Source: Bimuria novae-zelandiae CBS 107.79
Taxonomy: Eukaryota; Ascomycota; Dothideomycetes; Pleosporales; Didymosphaeriaceae
Length of the DNA: 64,000 bases
NCBI GenBank assembly: GCA_010015655.1
Contig: ML976688.1
Span: forward strand, 222,951-286,950
Direction of reading: 5' to 3'
Under the pieces are notes generated by a model, which saw only the letters and a program-made list of their open reading frames with translations, made no database searches and had not been told where the DNA came from. The number at the start of each line of letters is the position of its first letter. The stretch's first letter is position 1. Positions 11,420 to 21,529 of the stretch are shown piece by piece. Both the position numbers and the translations under genes were made by a program.

Positions 11420-14400
11420 GGGCCTCGGGATGCCCTTTGTGGAATTTTTTCAAGGCCTCCTTGCAGTTGGTAAGGTTTCTCGCTTGTTTCCATGTGTTGT
11501 GGCTTTCTGGCCACCCTTCCCATTTCACCAAGTACTTGTACTAACGCCCGATCTTTTATAGATCTCTAATTACTTTAACCTCGTACTCCTTATCCTTAAG
11601 TTTAAGTTATATTTCTAGTTTGGCGTTTAGTAGTGCTAGTTCTAATAATAACTTATAAAAGACTAGGTAGATCCGCGTATTTATAGGTAATTATAATTTA
11701 AAATTAACTAGTCCTCTAACCTCTTAGATTTTAAATAGTCCTTTTTAAAGGTTATTTAATTTTTTTACTTAGCCTTATTATCTTAAAAATTTTTCGTAAG
11801 AGGAGGACTCTATCCCCCTTCTTAAAAGTTAGTTTTATAATCCTGTTCTTATTTGCCTATGACGCTATTTATTTATTACGCCGCGCGATATTCTCGTGTA
11901 GTATTTTATATAGATCTTATATAAGTTTAGCTTTATTAGCTGCGTCCTTTATAATGCTCTAGATGTCTAATAGATCCTAGTGAGTCGTTGGCTCACATCC
12001 ATGGTTGGCGTAATATGGCGAGTATCCTATAGTCGCCAATCTTGTGCTATTATATGCCAGCTAAGCTGTTAGCAACAGCTTAACCTAATTATCTTTAAGC
12101 TTATTTATATATATCTAGAGATATTATTCTAACGTTTAGTTTATTTACCTAGTTTAGCTATCTATTTTAGGATAGAAGCTCGTCGTAAGCTTATACTTAA
12201 TCCCTAATTTAGCTATAAACGTAGTCTAGTATAATAATGTAAATATCTTAGCCCTGTCTATAATAAACTCGTTAGGTTATTTAACCTGTAATATTAGTTC
12301 TCGTTCTACTATATAGGCTAGTTTCTTTGCTAACATGGCTTCTCTAATTAGCATAAACCTTAACTCCTTAGTAAGTTAGTAGATTATAACTAAAATTAAG
12401 TTATAAAGATCCTTATTCCCTAGTGCTAGTAATACTAGTAACTTTACGATAAAGTCTATAGTTACGCTTAACTATGGTCTTAGGGGTGGCTATAGTAGCT
12501 ATAAGAGGCTATAGGGCTTATGTCTCTTAGGCTTATTCTTATAACAGGCTAAATAGTTACTTAAAATCTTCTATACTGCTTAGCGTAGCCTAGGAATAGT
12601 ATATTCGTTCGCGATTTAACGCGTTATTTTAGCAATCCCTAGGTATCCTTAATCTTTATTTTTATGTAATTTTTTAATTAGCAGCGGAGCTGTCTACTTA
12701 CTAATTTAGATATAGTTTTAATAGTCCCGTGCCGTTAATTTCGTAGCTTAGTAAAAATTATACACTTAATAATCCTTGTTTGCAAGCCTTTTATAATCCT
12801 ATATCCTATCTATAACTAGTCTATAATAGGTTAAGTCTATGCGTCACACTTCTAGTGCTAGCGTAAGTTATATCTTATTATAGTAAAGGGTTCTGTCCTT
12901 CGCGTAGGTTAGGATTGCGACATAGTTACCTCCGTTGTTTTCTTTTATAAGGTCTAATTATCTACTAAGTGTATCTACCGCAGCGTTTATGCTCCTTAGT
13001 AAATGCGTAATATAAAAGTTAAATTCTACTATCTATTTAGACTATCTAGCCTATCGCTAATTAAGCTTCTTAGTCGTCGTAAAGCGGGTTAAATTAAGGT
13101 AATTAAAAAACACCTTTATTTAATACTTAGCTCTCTTAAGCTATGCTTCCTATTACTTAAAATAGTTAATAATAGCTAGTAATTCTTTGTCGTAGATTTT
13201 ATAGTTAAGCTCTACTCCTAAGAGTTTTCTTGCGTAGTAGAAGACTAGTCTCTACTTCTAGTTATTACATTCTTGTAGTAGCACGGCCCCTAACGCATAA
13301 TCTAATACGTTTATATAGATGTAATATTGCCGCTCTAGGTTATATATCTATAGTAGGGGTGCCGTTAGGAATAGGCGCTTTAGTTATTTAAAAGCTTCCT
13401 TCTCTACTTTCTGTAGAGGTCGCTATTTCCCTATTTTTATAAGTTCTGTTAGTAGAGCGGTAACCTTTAAGTAGTTCTTAATAAATTTATGATAGAAGTT
13501 AATAAAGCCTAAAAAGGATTAGATATCCTTTACTAATTCTAGTAGTAATTATTCTTTTATTATCGCGATATTTTTAGGTCCATTTTAACACCTTCCCAGG
13601 ATATTACAAATCCCAAATATTCCGTTTCCGTGACATGGAATTTACATTTCTTTAGGTGTAGGAGCAATCGATGCTCCTGTAACTTCTATAGCACTTTTCG
13701 TACGTGTTTCTTGTGTTCTTCCAGGGTTCTATTTAAGTATATTAATATGTTATCGAGGTATGCCGTGCAGAATACGTCTAAGTATTTATATAATACTTAA
13801 TTTATTAGTTCCTAAAAGGTTGCTAGTGCGTTAGTTAGCCTTATTAGCATAACTATATACTTAAAGAGGCTATATCGCGTGCGGAAAGCTATTTTCTACT
13901 TATAACCTTTTGCTATTTAAATTCTATAGAATCTATCTTAGACGTTAAATTTTGTAAACTACTTAGCTCCTCGGAGTTAATCCATAAGCTCCGTTATTAA
14001 AGGTAATAAATAGTAATTTTTAACAGTTATAGCATTTAGCTATTTATAATCTACATAGAGTTATAGCCTGTCGTCTTTTTTGCGAATAAAGAGTATAGGG
14101 AAAGCCGTAGGGCTCTAACTAAGTCTTTATTTCTTTAAGCGTAGGTTCTTTTGTATTAGCTCTTTTAACTCTTTTTTTATTTATAGGTAAGGGGCCTTAG
14201 GCGTTTTAGCTATAGCTTAGCTCCTTCTACTAGTAGTATCTCATAATCCTACTCCTTATATTTAGGTAGGACAGTCTTATTATATTTCTTAAATAGGTCT
14301 GCGAATTCCTTATATTCTTCTAGCAGACCTAGGTTATTTAGGACTATTTTAGCCTCCTAGACCTATATGCAGTGCACCCTTCCTAGGTATTACTTTAAGA

Positions 14401-14488
14401 TCCTATTTATTTTATATACTAATATTTCTTATATTTTAGATAGCTGGCTCCCCTTTCTTGCCTAAGGTTTTTAGGGAGTTTCCCTTTT
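11420..14488 (-). pseudogene. gypsy 1 pol (RT, RNase H, integrase, chromodomain), degraded
   Basis: Minus-strand landmarks identify it. KKDDRL-LYVDY at about 14,046-14,085 corresponds to the LR-CVDYR box, and [11 protein letters not shown] at about 13,740-13,775 is the YLDD active-site box with the second Asp changed to Asn. RNase H lies at about 12.9-13.4 kb and integrase at about 11.8-12.7 kb. At the C-terminus YKYLVKWEGWPES (about 11,500-11,540), with its continuation to about 11,440, is a chromodomain, which in chromoviruses directs integration to heterochromatin. The block 13,570-13,750 and the chromodomain are less mutated than the rest. Protease sequence at about 14,200-14,488 is cut by the LINE insertion and resumes after 15,252. 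Confidence 0.8.
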
Positions 14489-14502
14489 ACTAGGGCTCTC
14501 CT

Positions 14503-15238
14503 ACCTCCAGGCAACCGCCGGAGCTGGAGCTCACACGCCCCGCCCTGGCCAAGCTCCTATCCATGAGGACAAGACACGGCAACTACGCCTGGTACCATAG
14601 GAAGTTCAAGCATGATGAGGAGACCCTCACGTGCACCTGTGGAGCAGACCTGGCCCCGGACCATATTATACACTGCCCACGGACAGTGCGACGCTTTAAC
14701 TATTAGCCACAACGCCCAACACATCCCCCAACAGACACTAGAGAAGGAATACAGTACCTTAGGGCGCTAAGCCCAGGAGAATACGCAACCCTTCTTGCAC
14801 TTAGTATTAATAACAGCACACGTTAGCAAGCAACTAGCTAACCACGTTATAGGCGAGCGGACGCAAACCCTCGCTTTAGGCGAAGTAAATACGCTACCTG
14901 CTCACAACTTGCTAAGGTATCTACTATATAAGACTTAGCTCTCTCTTTTGTATACCTATGTGCGTGTATATATCTTTCCTTACCTCTAATAAGTCTTGGC
15001 ATGCTTCTGTACAGGACTGGGGGCAGCTAGAAGGCCACCCCTTTTCCCACTATTGTCACACAAAGGCCAGATTAAACAGCTGAGTCGCCCCTATCTGGAG
15101 AGGGACAGCAGCAAGAGAGGCCACTCCTATAGCAGCGGTAGCACTAGCATGAGTGGCCCTTACTAAGTGCAGGGCACGTCTACATACCCCCTGGGAGGTT
15201 ACATAGGACGTAAAACCAATAGTACTACTACTACTACT
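14503..15238 (+). mobile_element. 5'-truncated LINE (Tad/I-like) inserted in gypsy 1
   Basis: The flanks carry a 14-bp target duplication ACTAGGGCTCTCCT (14,489-14,502 and 15,239-15,252); the other gypsy copy near 45-75 shows the uninterrupted site. The insert ends in a short TAC repeat, (TAC)n, and not poly-A, as in many fungal Tad-type LINEs. Plus-strand translation from about 14,515 gives the C-terminal end of a LINE ORF2: TRHGNYAWYHRKF, then TCTCGADLAPDHIIHCPRT, a C-x-C-x8-H-x3-C zinc-binding tail. It differs from the larger LINE at 45.3-51.3 kb, so two LINE families are present. It is only mildly RIP-mutated in its first 200 bp. Confidence 0.85.
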
Positions 15239-17250
15239 ACTAGGGCTCTCCTAAGCTATCGCTAGTAGGCTTTAGGGAAAGATTATTTATTTAATCTAGT
15301 TTATTTATAGATTATGTTACTCTAGCTATTTATATTTTATAATAGCTTTAATGTCTCCTATCTCTGCGATAGTAAAAACATATTAGCTTTCTAGGCCTTT
15401 AATATTAACTTATACTAGCGCTGTCTCGAGGCGTAGCTAACTATTACTGTATTCTTATAATTAGGTCCTGTTTATAAGTCCTATCTATAGTGGTATCCTC
15501 TTGTTATAATATAGCATATTATATTTTTTAACTACTTATAGGGTTATTAGACACGCGTTTACCCCTAGGTTAATTAGTGCTATAACACGATATCTATGCA
15601 CTGTAATATTTTTAATTAAGCATTTTTTAACTTAGCGAGTATCCACTTAATAAGCTATAATAATTATACTATTACTAGTGTGGCTTATTACTTAGTAATA
15701 ATTTAGTTTTTTAAGTCCTTAGACTTGTTTTAGACCCCCTATAAGGCCTTTACTTTTTAGATCTAATTTTTAAGTCGTGCTAGCTTCAAGACTTCTTTAA
15801 TCTAGTGCTATTTATATTATTATTAATATAGTGCATAGGTCTCCTTAATTCTATTAGACTTATATACTCCTCGTATCTTATATTGCGGGCAGTTTAGAGT
15901 AAGGTATTTATTCTAGACTAATGCGTTATGACTTAAGTAGCTATTTAAAAAAGCTACCTCTTTTTATAGACTTAGGTGTGCAAAGCACTATAGGTTATAT
16001 TATTTTTATTTAATAGATAGGTAGTCTATGTCTTTTCTTAGCTACGTATTCCTTATTATCGTGCTAGTGTTATAAAGGTCTAAGCCTTAAGGGAACTAGC
16101 CTGTCTTAAACTTTTATTACCTATATATCTTATAGGTAATGTTAAAACATTAGTGCTAGCTATTCTATTTATAATACTTAGCCTAATAGGCTAAAAAGTG
16201 CTCGTAGTAGTTATTAAGCACGCTATACTAGCTCTACTTTAGCCTATAGTATTTTAATCCTCCTAAAAAATAAAAGGTTTTAACTTTAATTTTAAAGTGT
16301 TATTAGCATCCTTTGCGCGTGCATTACCACCACTTAGCGTATTTATGTCGTTCCTGTATCGTGATCTGGCGTAGGTATTACTTTGGGCGCCCCTGTAGCT
16401 TCTCCGCTAGCCAGTAGGCGTCCCATGCGTGTGCCCCTTAGACAATTACTTTTACCTTACACTAAGACGATTAATGTAGCGTACTACTATACATCCAGCC
16501 GGTGTCGTCTGCTAGTCGTTAGAAGATCTAGTACTTAGGAAGGGTCTTTCGTTCCTCTTCCTCTTCTATTAGCTCTGGGATTTCTTGTGTGAGATCCACT
16601 TCGTCGGCTTCTGCCGATGTGAGGGTGGCCATGGCCACTCGTAGGAGGTTGGTTATATTAACCCTAGCCTCCTAACCTTCGTAGTCTTTAGCGAAGTAGT
16701 CTTGCTTACTATATTAGAGGCAGGCCTTATTTTTAAACCTCTATTCTCGCTCTTCCTGCGAGATGCTATTCTTGCCCTAGTAACTCTTCTTTAGTCTGTA
16801 CGGCTATTTTCCCTTGCTATTTTTCTTTTTGTACTATTAGGCTTTATTAGTTATAATAACATCTCTATCCTAGTTTCTTCCTGCGGGTCTAGATTAGTTC
16901 TCTTTTTTAGTAAGTAGCCTAGTATCGTGCTGTCTTTCTAGCTTACGTTTGTATAGGCGATTATTTATTTTAATTATATTATTAATAAGTTCTTCTAAGT
17001 TGTCTGCTTTTTCTTAGTAGACTAATTTGTCTTTAACTAATTCTTTTAGTCTATTATAGTAGGTAATTATAAGTAGGGCTTCCTCCTATCTATTAAGTTC
17101 TACTACGATCTGTTTAAACTCTAACGTATAGAGTACTACTAATTTCTCCTAACGTAGACGTTAGAGGCGTATTTTAGCTTAATATCCCTTATTAATAGTG
17201 CTAAATATTTCTTTTACTACCTTATAAAAGGACTCCTAGTCCTTAAAAGC

Positions 17251-17737
17251 TGTTAGGATTCGAGCGACCTACAAGTGTCGAGGACCAACAATGGGCAGCC
17301 GCGGGGTAACCATCGGTGGGACTGCACTACCGAGGTCACGTGATCTACTATCCCGCCAAGAATACCATCCCGGATGGCACAACCCTCCCGGATGGCACAA
17401 CCCTCCCGGATGGCACAACCCTCCCGGATGGCACAACCCTCCCAGATGGCATAACCATCCAGGATGGCACAGGATTATGGGATGGCAGGAAAAGGATCAA
17501 ATATATAAACCCACACGAATACCCTTACGGCATTCGTGTTTAACCTGTTTATCAATCTATCGTTTAGATCTGAATAAGCAACCTTGTTGATTTGATTGTG
17601 CTGTACACACCTTTAATACTAACGCCCCAGTGACAAGCGCAAGCTATCACTACGACCCTCTCCTGTCCTACTAGTATTCCTGCCCGAGAACCAACCTTAG
17701 CCCCTTAGGGATTAGCTATCTCTTTGGGATCTTAACA
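17251..17737 (+). repeat. Solo LTR, gypsy 2-related subfamily
   Basis: A 487-bp block starting TGTTAGGATTCG and ending GATCTTAACA, flanked by AAAGC (17,246-17,250) and AAAGT (17,738-17,742), a 5-bp duplication with one change. Its reverse complement shares long segments with the gypsy 2 LTR (for example the AAACGATAGATT and AAACAGGTTAAA blocks), so it is the residue of LTR-LTR recombination of a related element. It carries a minisatellite the gypsy 2 LTR lacks. It is nearly free of RIP although it lies in RIP-mutated DNA, so it probably arrived late. Confidence 0.85.
17369..17470 (+). repeat. 18-bp minisatellite in the solo LTR
   Basis: Unit CCCGGATGGCACAACCCT is tandemly repeated, four times exactly and then about twice with substitutions. 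Because 18 is divisible by 3 it stays open in several frames (for example repeating PGWHNP), which explains the overlapping small ORFs here; no protein is proposed. Confidence 0.9.
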
Positions 17738-18153
17738 AAAGTGTCTTTAGTAGCGTCTAAATTATAATCCTCTACTTTGCCGTTCTTAAGGAAATTGTTA
17801 ATTATTAGTCTAGCTTCTATAGCTACCTTATTTTATATGTTTATGCAGGTAACTAGGATCTTGTTTTATTCTATATTAAACCTTTCTAGGTTATAGCGGA
17901 TAAATAGTTCTATTTATGTTAGGAATATTCCTAGGTGACCCTTTCTAGTATATGGTTTAGGTTTTAGGACCTTTAGTTAATATTTTATATTTTCCTATTA
18001 GCTTATTTTTTGGCTTATTAAGTTAATAATTTCCTGTAGCTAGGCTATTTAAGCTACTTATTTAATAATTATCTTTTTTAGGGTCTTTTCCTTAGGTGCT
18101 AGAGCTATAGTAGTCGAACTAAGTCCTACTATTATACTATAGGGTAGTTAAAG

Positions 18154-18582
18154 TATTATAAGGCTCTTATACCTTATTCTATTTTAGGTTAGGGAAGTAA
18201 GGTATCGTAGTACTTTATAAATTATTTAATAGTATAAGTTAATGCGACACTTAGCGCCAGGCTAAATAATTTAATCTTATAATAAAATAAGATAACTATT
18301 AGTCTATATAGGAGAACGTACTCGCATAGAAGATATGTAAGTTAACTATAAGAAGCATAACAAAGGAAACCGCCTATGTATATATATACCCGCTTTACTT
18401 AGTTACTTAGTGCTACTAATTAACTAAGCAGTTACGTGCCTTGCTTCGTTACTTAGTATTACTAATTAACTAAGTAGTTACGTGATCTTAAAGCTAGCTC
18501 CTTAGCGTACTAGTTAACCTGTTCCTCGACCGCCTGTCCTCATAAGCGCCTATCCCCCATTGTCTGGTCCTGGTTCGTAACA
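18154..18582 (-). repeat. 5' LTR of gypsy 1
   Basis: A 429-bp partner of 10,425-10,849. It starts TATTATAAGG, where the usual TGTTAT start has a G-to-A change of RIP type, and ends TTCGTAACA, directly followed by the duplication AGTAT. Confidence 0.9.
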
Positions 18583-18776
18583 AGTATAATAAGCTAGGAC
18601 ATAACGTGCGAACCTACTAAAAAGCTAAAAAAATATTTTCTAAATTAGATATTACTTTTAGTAGCTTATTTTTAGATAGTGTTAATAGTAATAGAAATTA
18701 TTAAGAAGTATAAGTTAGTGTTACTAAGAAAAAGTGCGTCGCTCGCCCGGGTACGCCGCTCGCATGTGAAACACGT

Positions 18777-19775
18777 TATAACTTTTACTAGATTTACTAA
18801 TCTACTTTATAGCTATTATACTAATTCTTAGCCTATTAAGTAGAGATTATAATACCTAGTAAAGAGACTATAAATACTCTCGTGATAGCTATATACCACG
18901 CAAAGGCCTTACAACTAGTATTAGTACGCTAGCTATAGTCTTTTACTTACTTAACTATTAACGTTAAAAACACCTTTACTATTTATAGTATTTAAAAACT
19001 ATGATTTTAGTTACCCCTAGACGTTAGTAATAATTTAAAGAATATTAAAGTCTATATAGGTGTCTATAATAAGGCTAGTAGGTAACTATATAAGAGCTTT
19101 CGTGATCTATTTTAAGCAAGTATAGTAGTATTTACTATAGTAGTAATAAAATAAGATAATATTACGTCGTTACTAAATATAAGCTTAAATTTAGTACGTT
19201 AGAAGCGGAGGTGTAGAAGATTTAGTGTGGTTAGCCGCATAAAAAATTCCACGCCAGCGCCTTACCATAACCATCCGAGATCACAAAATGAGATTACGGC
19301 CACCGAACAGGCCCTAAGCCTTGTAAGAGGTTATTTAACCTTAGTATCTTTAGCTAAGCGTTAAGCGCTCTACACTAAACCTATTAGTAATTACCTAGTA
19401 GGGGATTATTCTCTTAGCTCCAGCGCTTTAATTACTGCAATCGCATTATTTATTAGAGCTACAGTAGCGGAGTTATCACGTGTTGACGGAGGAGATTAGT
19501 TACTGTTTTGGTGGGGTGAGCGTGCACAGCGCCGTCGCTTACACAGGCCCGTTAAGCTCGGTACGTGACGCGTCTATGCCTGTACGTTAACGTTAAGCGC
19601 ATAGCACTATACTTTTAAGCTATTTAACTACATTAGAATTATTTGCCTAGTCTTAGTAATTTAATATTATTAATAATAGCTAGGATGGGGTCTATATTAG
19701 TGGAGTTATAACCCGTTCCGTAGAGGGAGCGAATTTGTTAGAACCTGACGGTGCGCACGACCTGCCAAGCTAAGG
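18777..19775. other. Degraded DNA-transposon sequence between elements C and A
   Basis: No gene can be supported. The stretch 19,620-19,715 matches the subterminal region of element F (43,865-43,930; both contain TTAGTAATTTAATATTATTAAT and end in ATATTAGTGGAGTT), so the right end of another pogo-like element abuts element A at the TA at 19,776. A similar motif at 19,480-19,520 suggests a second broken copy. The blocks 19,200-19,330 and 19,490-19,580 escape heavy RIP. The remainder is AT-rich and unrecognisable. Confidence 0.4.
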
Positions 19776-19952
19776 TACCGTGTCTCGGCAGTTAGTGCGC
19801 AACATCACTTAATACGCAACCCCGCGTAATAGCGCACCTACTTTAACGCGCCACAACTCTACTAATACAGACCTAATTAACGCCACAATAGTAGTAATTA
19901 AATTTTAAAATAATTTAGCGTTATACGTTCTACGTTAATACGTAAGCACTAA

Positions 19953-20113
19953 TGTAATAGGCTACGCCTAGTTATTACCTTGGATCCTTAACCCTCGGTT
20001 ATGCGAACCCTAGATATATAAGTTTAACGCCTAAAGCTTAACTTTAGACTCTTAATTAAATTTTTACGTATTTTTTTAGCACCTTTAGCTCCTTAAGCAC
20101 CTAGCCCCTTATA
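19953..20113 (+). repeat. 5' LTR of gypsy 3
   Basis: A 161-bp block starting TGTAATAGGCTACG and ending CCCCTTATA (RIP of TTACA). It aligns without gaps to 39,687-39,847. Short for a gypsy LTR, but equal length and a polypurine tract at the partner support the assignment. Confidence 0.75.
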
Positions 20114-20317
20114 TTAAATTTAATCCCTTTTACCTATCGCGGGACGAGTAGATTTTAAATATAACTATAGACTAAAGCTACAAAGCAGCACACGAAGTTA
20201 AAAAACTTATATAGATAAATACTATAAAGGTAACGCTTAAACCTACGAGGAGACTGAACCCTCCCTAGCAAGTAATTAAAAAGGAGTCCTAATAAATACT
20301 TAACGCTAGCAAGACTA

Positions 20318-20794
20318 TGTTAAGTCCCTACGGGTAGCTAGTCCGAAATGGGGTTAAGGTTAGTTCTCTAGCAGGAGCGATGTCGAAGACGGGAAAGGGT
20401 GTATTAATAGCTTACGCTTATTAATAGGGTGTTAGTATCGAAGTAAGGTATATTACAATTAAATCAACAAGAGCCTGAGTGAATCTAAACGATAGATTAA
20501 TAAACAGGTTAAATATAAGGTGGAAGAGTTTATCCTTATGTTCCTATATACTTAGCATGCTCGACTTGCTCGCTTTAAGCATGTCGAGCGTAGCCTTAGC
20601 TTTTTGTATATGCTCGACTTGCTCGCTTCGAGTATGTTGAGCGTAGCCTTGGCTTTCTGCATATGCTCGACTTACTCGATTCGAGCGCTTTGAGCAGTCA
20701 CGTGACCTGCCCATTGCTGTGCCACTATTGGCTCCTATAAGACCTTGGCCGTCTTAGAATGTTAGCCTGGTAATGCTAAATACAGATCCTAACA
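20318..20794 (-). repeat. 3' LTR of gypsy 2
   Basis: A 477-bp LTR, TGTTAAGTCC to GATCCTAACA on the plus strand, matching 32,217-32,693 with scattered C/T and G/A changes. The two LTRs carry RIP-type differences at different positions, so they diverged after insertion. Confidence 0.95.
20558..20697. repeat. 53-bp tandem repeat within the gypsy 2 LTR
   Basis: Three units start at 20,558, 20,611 and 20,664 with TGCTCGACTTGCTCG; the same array is in the other LTR at 32,457, 32,510 and 32,563. Each unit holds an inverted repeat (GCTCGAC paired with GTCGAGC, TGCTCG with CGAGCA) and could form a hairpin. Their place in the LTR suggests a regulatory or transcript-end role, which is inference. Confidence 0.85.
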
Positions 20795-20877
20795 TTATCC
20801 CCTCTCTCTAACAATTTGTCCTCGAATTATATAACCTGTCTTACTAAATAGATAAAGTTTAGTTACCCTACTTCTTA

Positions 20878-21450
20878 GTGCGCTTTACTATAATGTCTTC
20901 CGCCAAAGCCCGCGCTATCCGTCTTAGCATCAAAACTCGCTATAATAGTGTTATCTGTCTTATCTTTTATAATTGTTGCTTACTTTCTAGCTCTAAGTAT
21001 ATTGTTATGCCATTGTCTAATCCTAACGCTTGTTTAAAGTATTCTGAGTGCATCTATGCGTAAAAGCCTTACGTAAACTTGTTATAGGCATCGTTAGACA
21101 AGACTTATAATAAGTATAAAAAGAAGGTGGATGCGGATGAGAAATTATTAGCAAAAGTATTAATCTAACTTCTACAAAATAAGAAAATATTACAGCAGGC
21201 TAAAGAGCGTGCTAAGAAGAAGGCGTAATATCTCATGTCCAAAATAGATGCTGCTAGAGAGTTGGAAGTAGAGGCGGCGTTAGAGGACTATCCTATCGTG
21301 GCGGCCACTGTTAGCTTCTCTCCTCTAATATAGTCGACACTAGGGTTGTTAGATAATTACTCTAGTACCTTGCCTATAACCGCGAGCGGCTCTTAGGTAT
21401 ATTCCTATAGTATTAGTAGAGTAATTATTTGCAGTTTGCTAAGTTTTCCT
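20878..21450 (+). pseudogene. Accessory ORF antisense to gypsy 2 pol (Cys motif plus coiled coil)
   Basis: Just inside the 3' LTR, on the strand opposite to gag-pol, a frame of about 190 codons begins at ATG 20,890 (the CGC at 20,878 need not be the start). The N-terminal part reads SSAKARAIRLSIKTRYN, CLIFYNCCLLSSSKYIVMPL, then SNPNACLKYSEC (probably a C-x2-C pair with one Cys changed to Tyr by RIP) and a TAA at 21,061 of RIP type. It continues in frame as YNKYKKKVDADEKLLAKVL, LLQNKKILQQAKERAKKKA and MSKIDAARELEVEAALEDYP, a basic coiled coil. I recall similar uncharacterised proteins from many ascomycete genomes, where they look transposon-borne. Function unknown. Gypsy 1 has an analogue at 10,923-11,298. 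Confidence 0.6.
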
Positions 21451-21529
21451 TAGGTTCCTATATATTCTCGCTATATAGGTATTCTTTCTATTTAATGAGA
21501 TATGTGCGTGGCTAATCCGTGTGTTGTAG

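Larger units (their letters stand above)
15253..18100 (-). pseudogene. gypsy 1 gag and protease region, degraded
   Basis: Minus-strand translation around 16,980-17,200 gives LVVLYTLEFKQI and LIITYYSRLKELVKDKLVY, the pattern of the Retrotrans_gag domain (YTxEF followed by a GLKxxVKD segment). Downstream (about 16.7-16.9 kb) it becomes Lys/Gln-rich, as in the nucleocapsid part, and 15.3-16.5 kb should hold the protease linker, but no intact DSGA box is visible. It is interrupted by the solo LTR at 17,251-17,737 and has many RIP-type stops. Confidence 0.65.
10425..18582 (-). mobile_element. Ty3/gypsy chromovirus, gypsy 1
   Basis: A complete-ended LTR retrotransposon on the minus strand: 3' LTR 10,425-10,849, 5' LTR 18,154-18,582, and a 5-bp target duplication AGTAT at 10,420-10,424 and 18,583-18,587. 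A polypurine tract reading AAGAAGGGAGGGATAG on the minus strand abuts the 3' LTR (10,850-10,865). Order from the 5' end: gag (17.9-16.7 kb), protease, reverse transcriptase, RNase H, integrase, chromodomain. Two later insertions interrupt it, a truncated LINE at 14,503-15,238 and a solo LTR at 17,251-17,737. It sits inside pogo element C. Coding capacity is lost to RIP. Confidence 0.9.
8766..18776 (+). mobile_element. Pogo/Fot-like DNA transposon C, split by gypsy 1
   Basis: The ends are 47-bp imperfect terminal inverted repeats at 8,766-8,812 and 18,730-18,776 (about 36 of 47 positions agree, most differences C/T or G/A). Both start ACGT and carry GGCGAGCG and CGCACTTTT. A TA lies outside each end (8,764-8,765 and 18,777-18,778), the duplication expected of Tc1/mariner/pogo elements. 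Removing gypsy 1 with one AGTAT leaves about 1.85 kb, the usual size of Fot1-type elements, with the transposase on the plus strand. RIP has destroyed the coding sequence. Confidence 0.8.

Noticed and set aside
17291..17590. 99- and 75-codon frames rich in PGWHNP or DGTTLP
   Set aside because: They are the 18-bp minisatellite of a solo LTR read in two frames.
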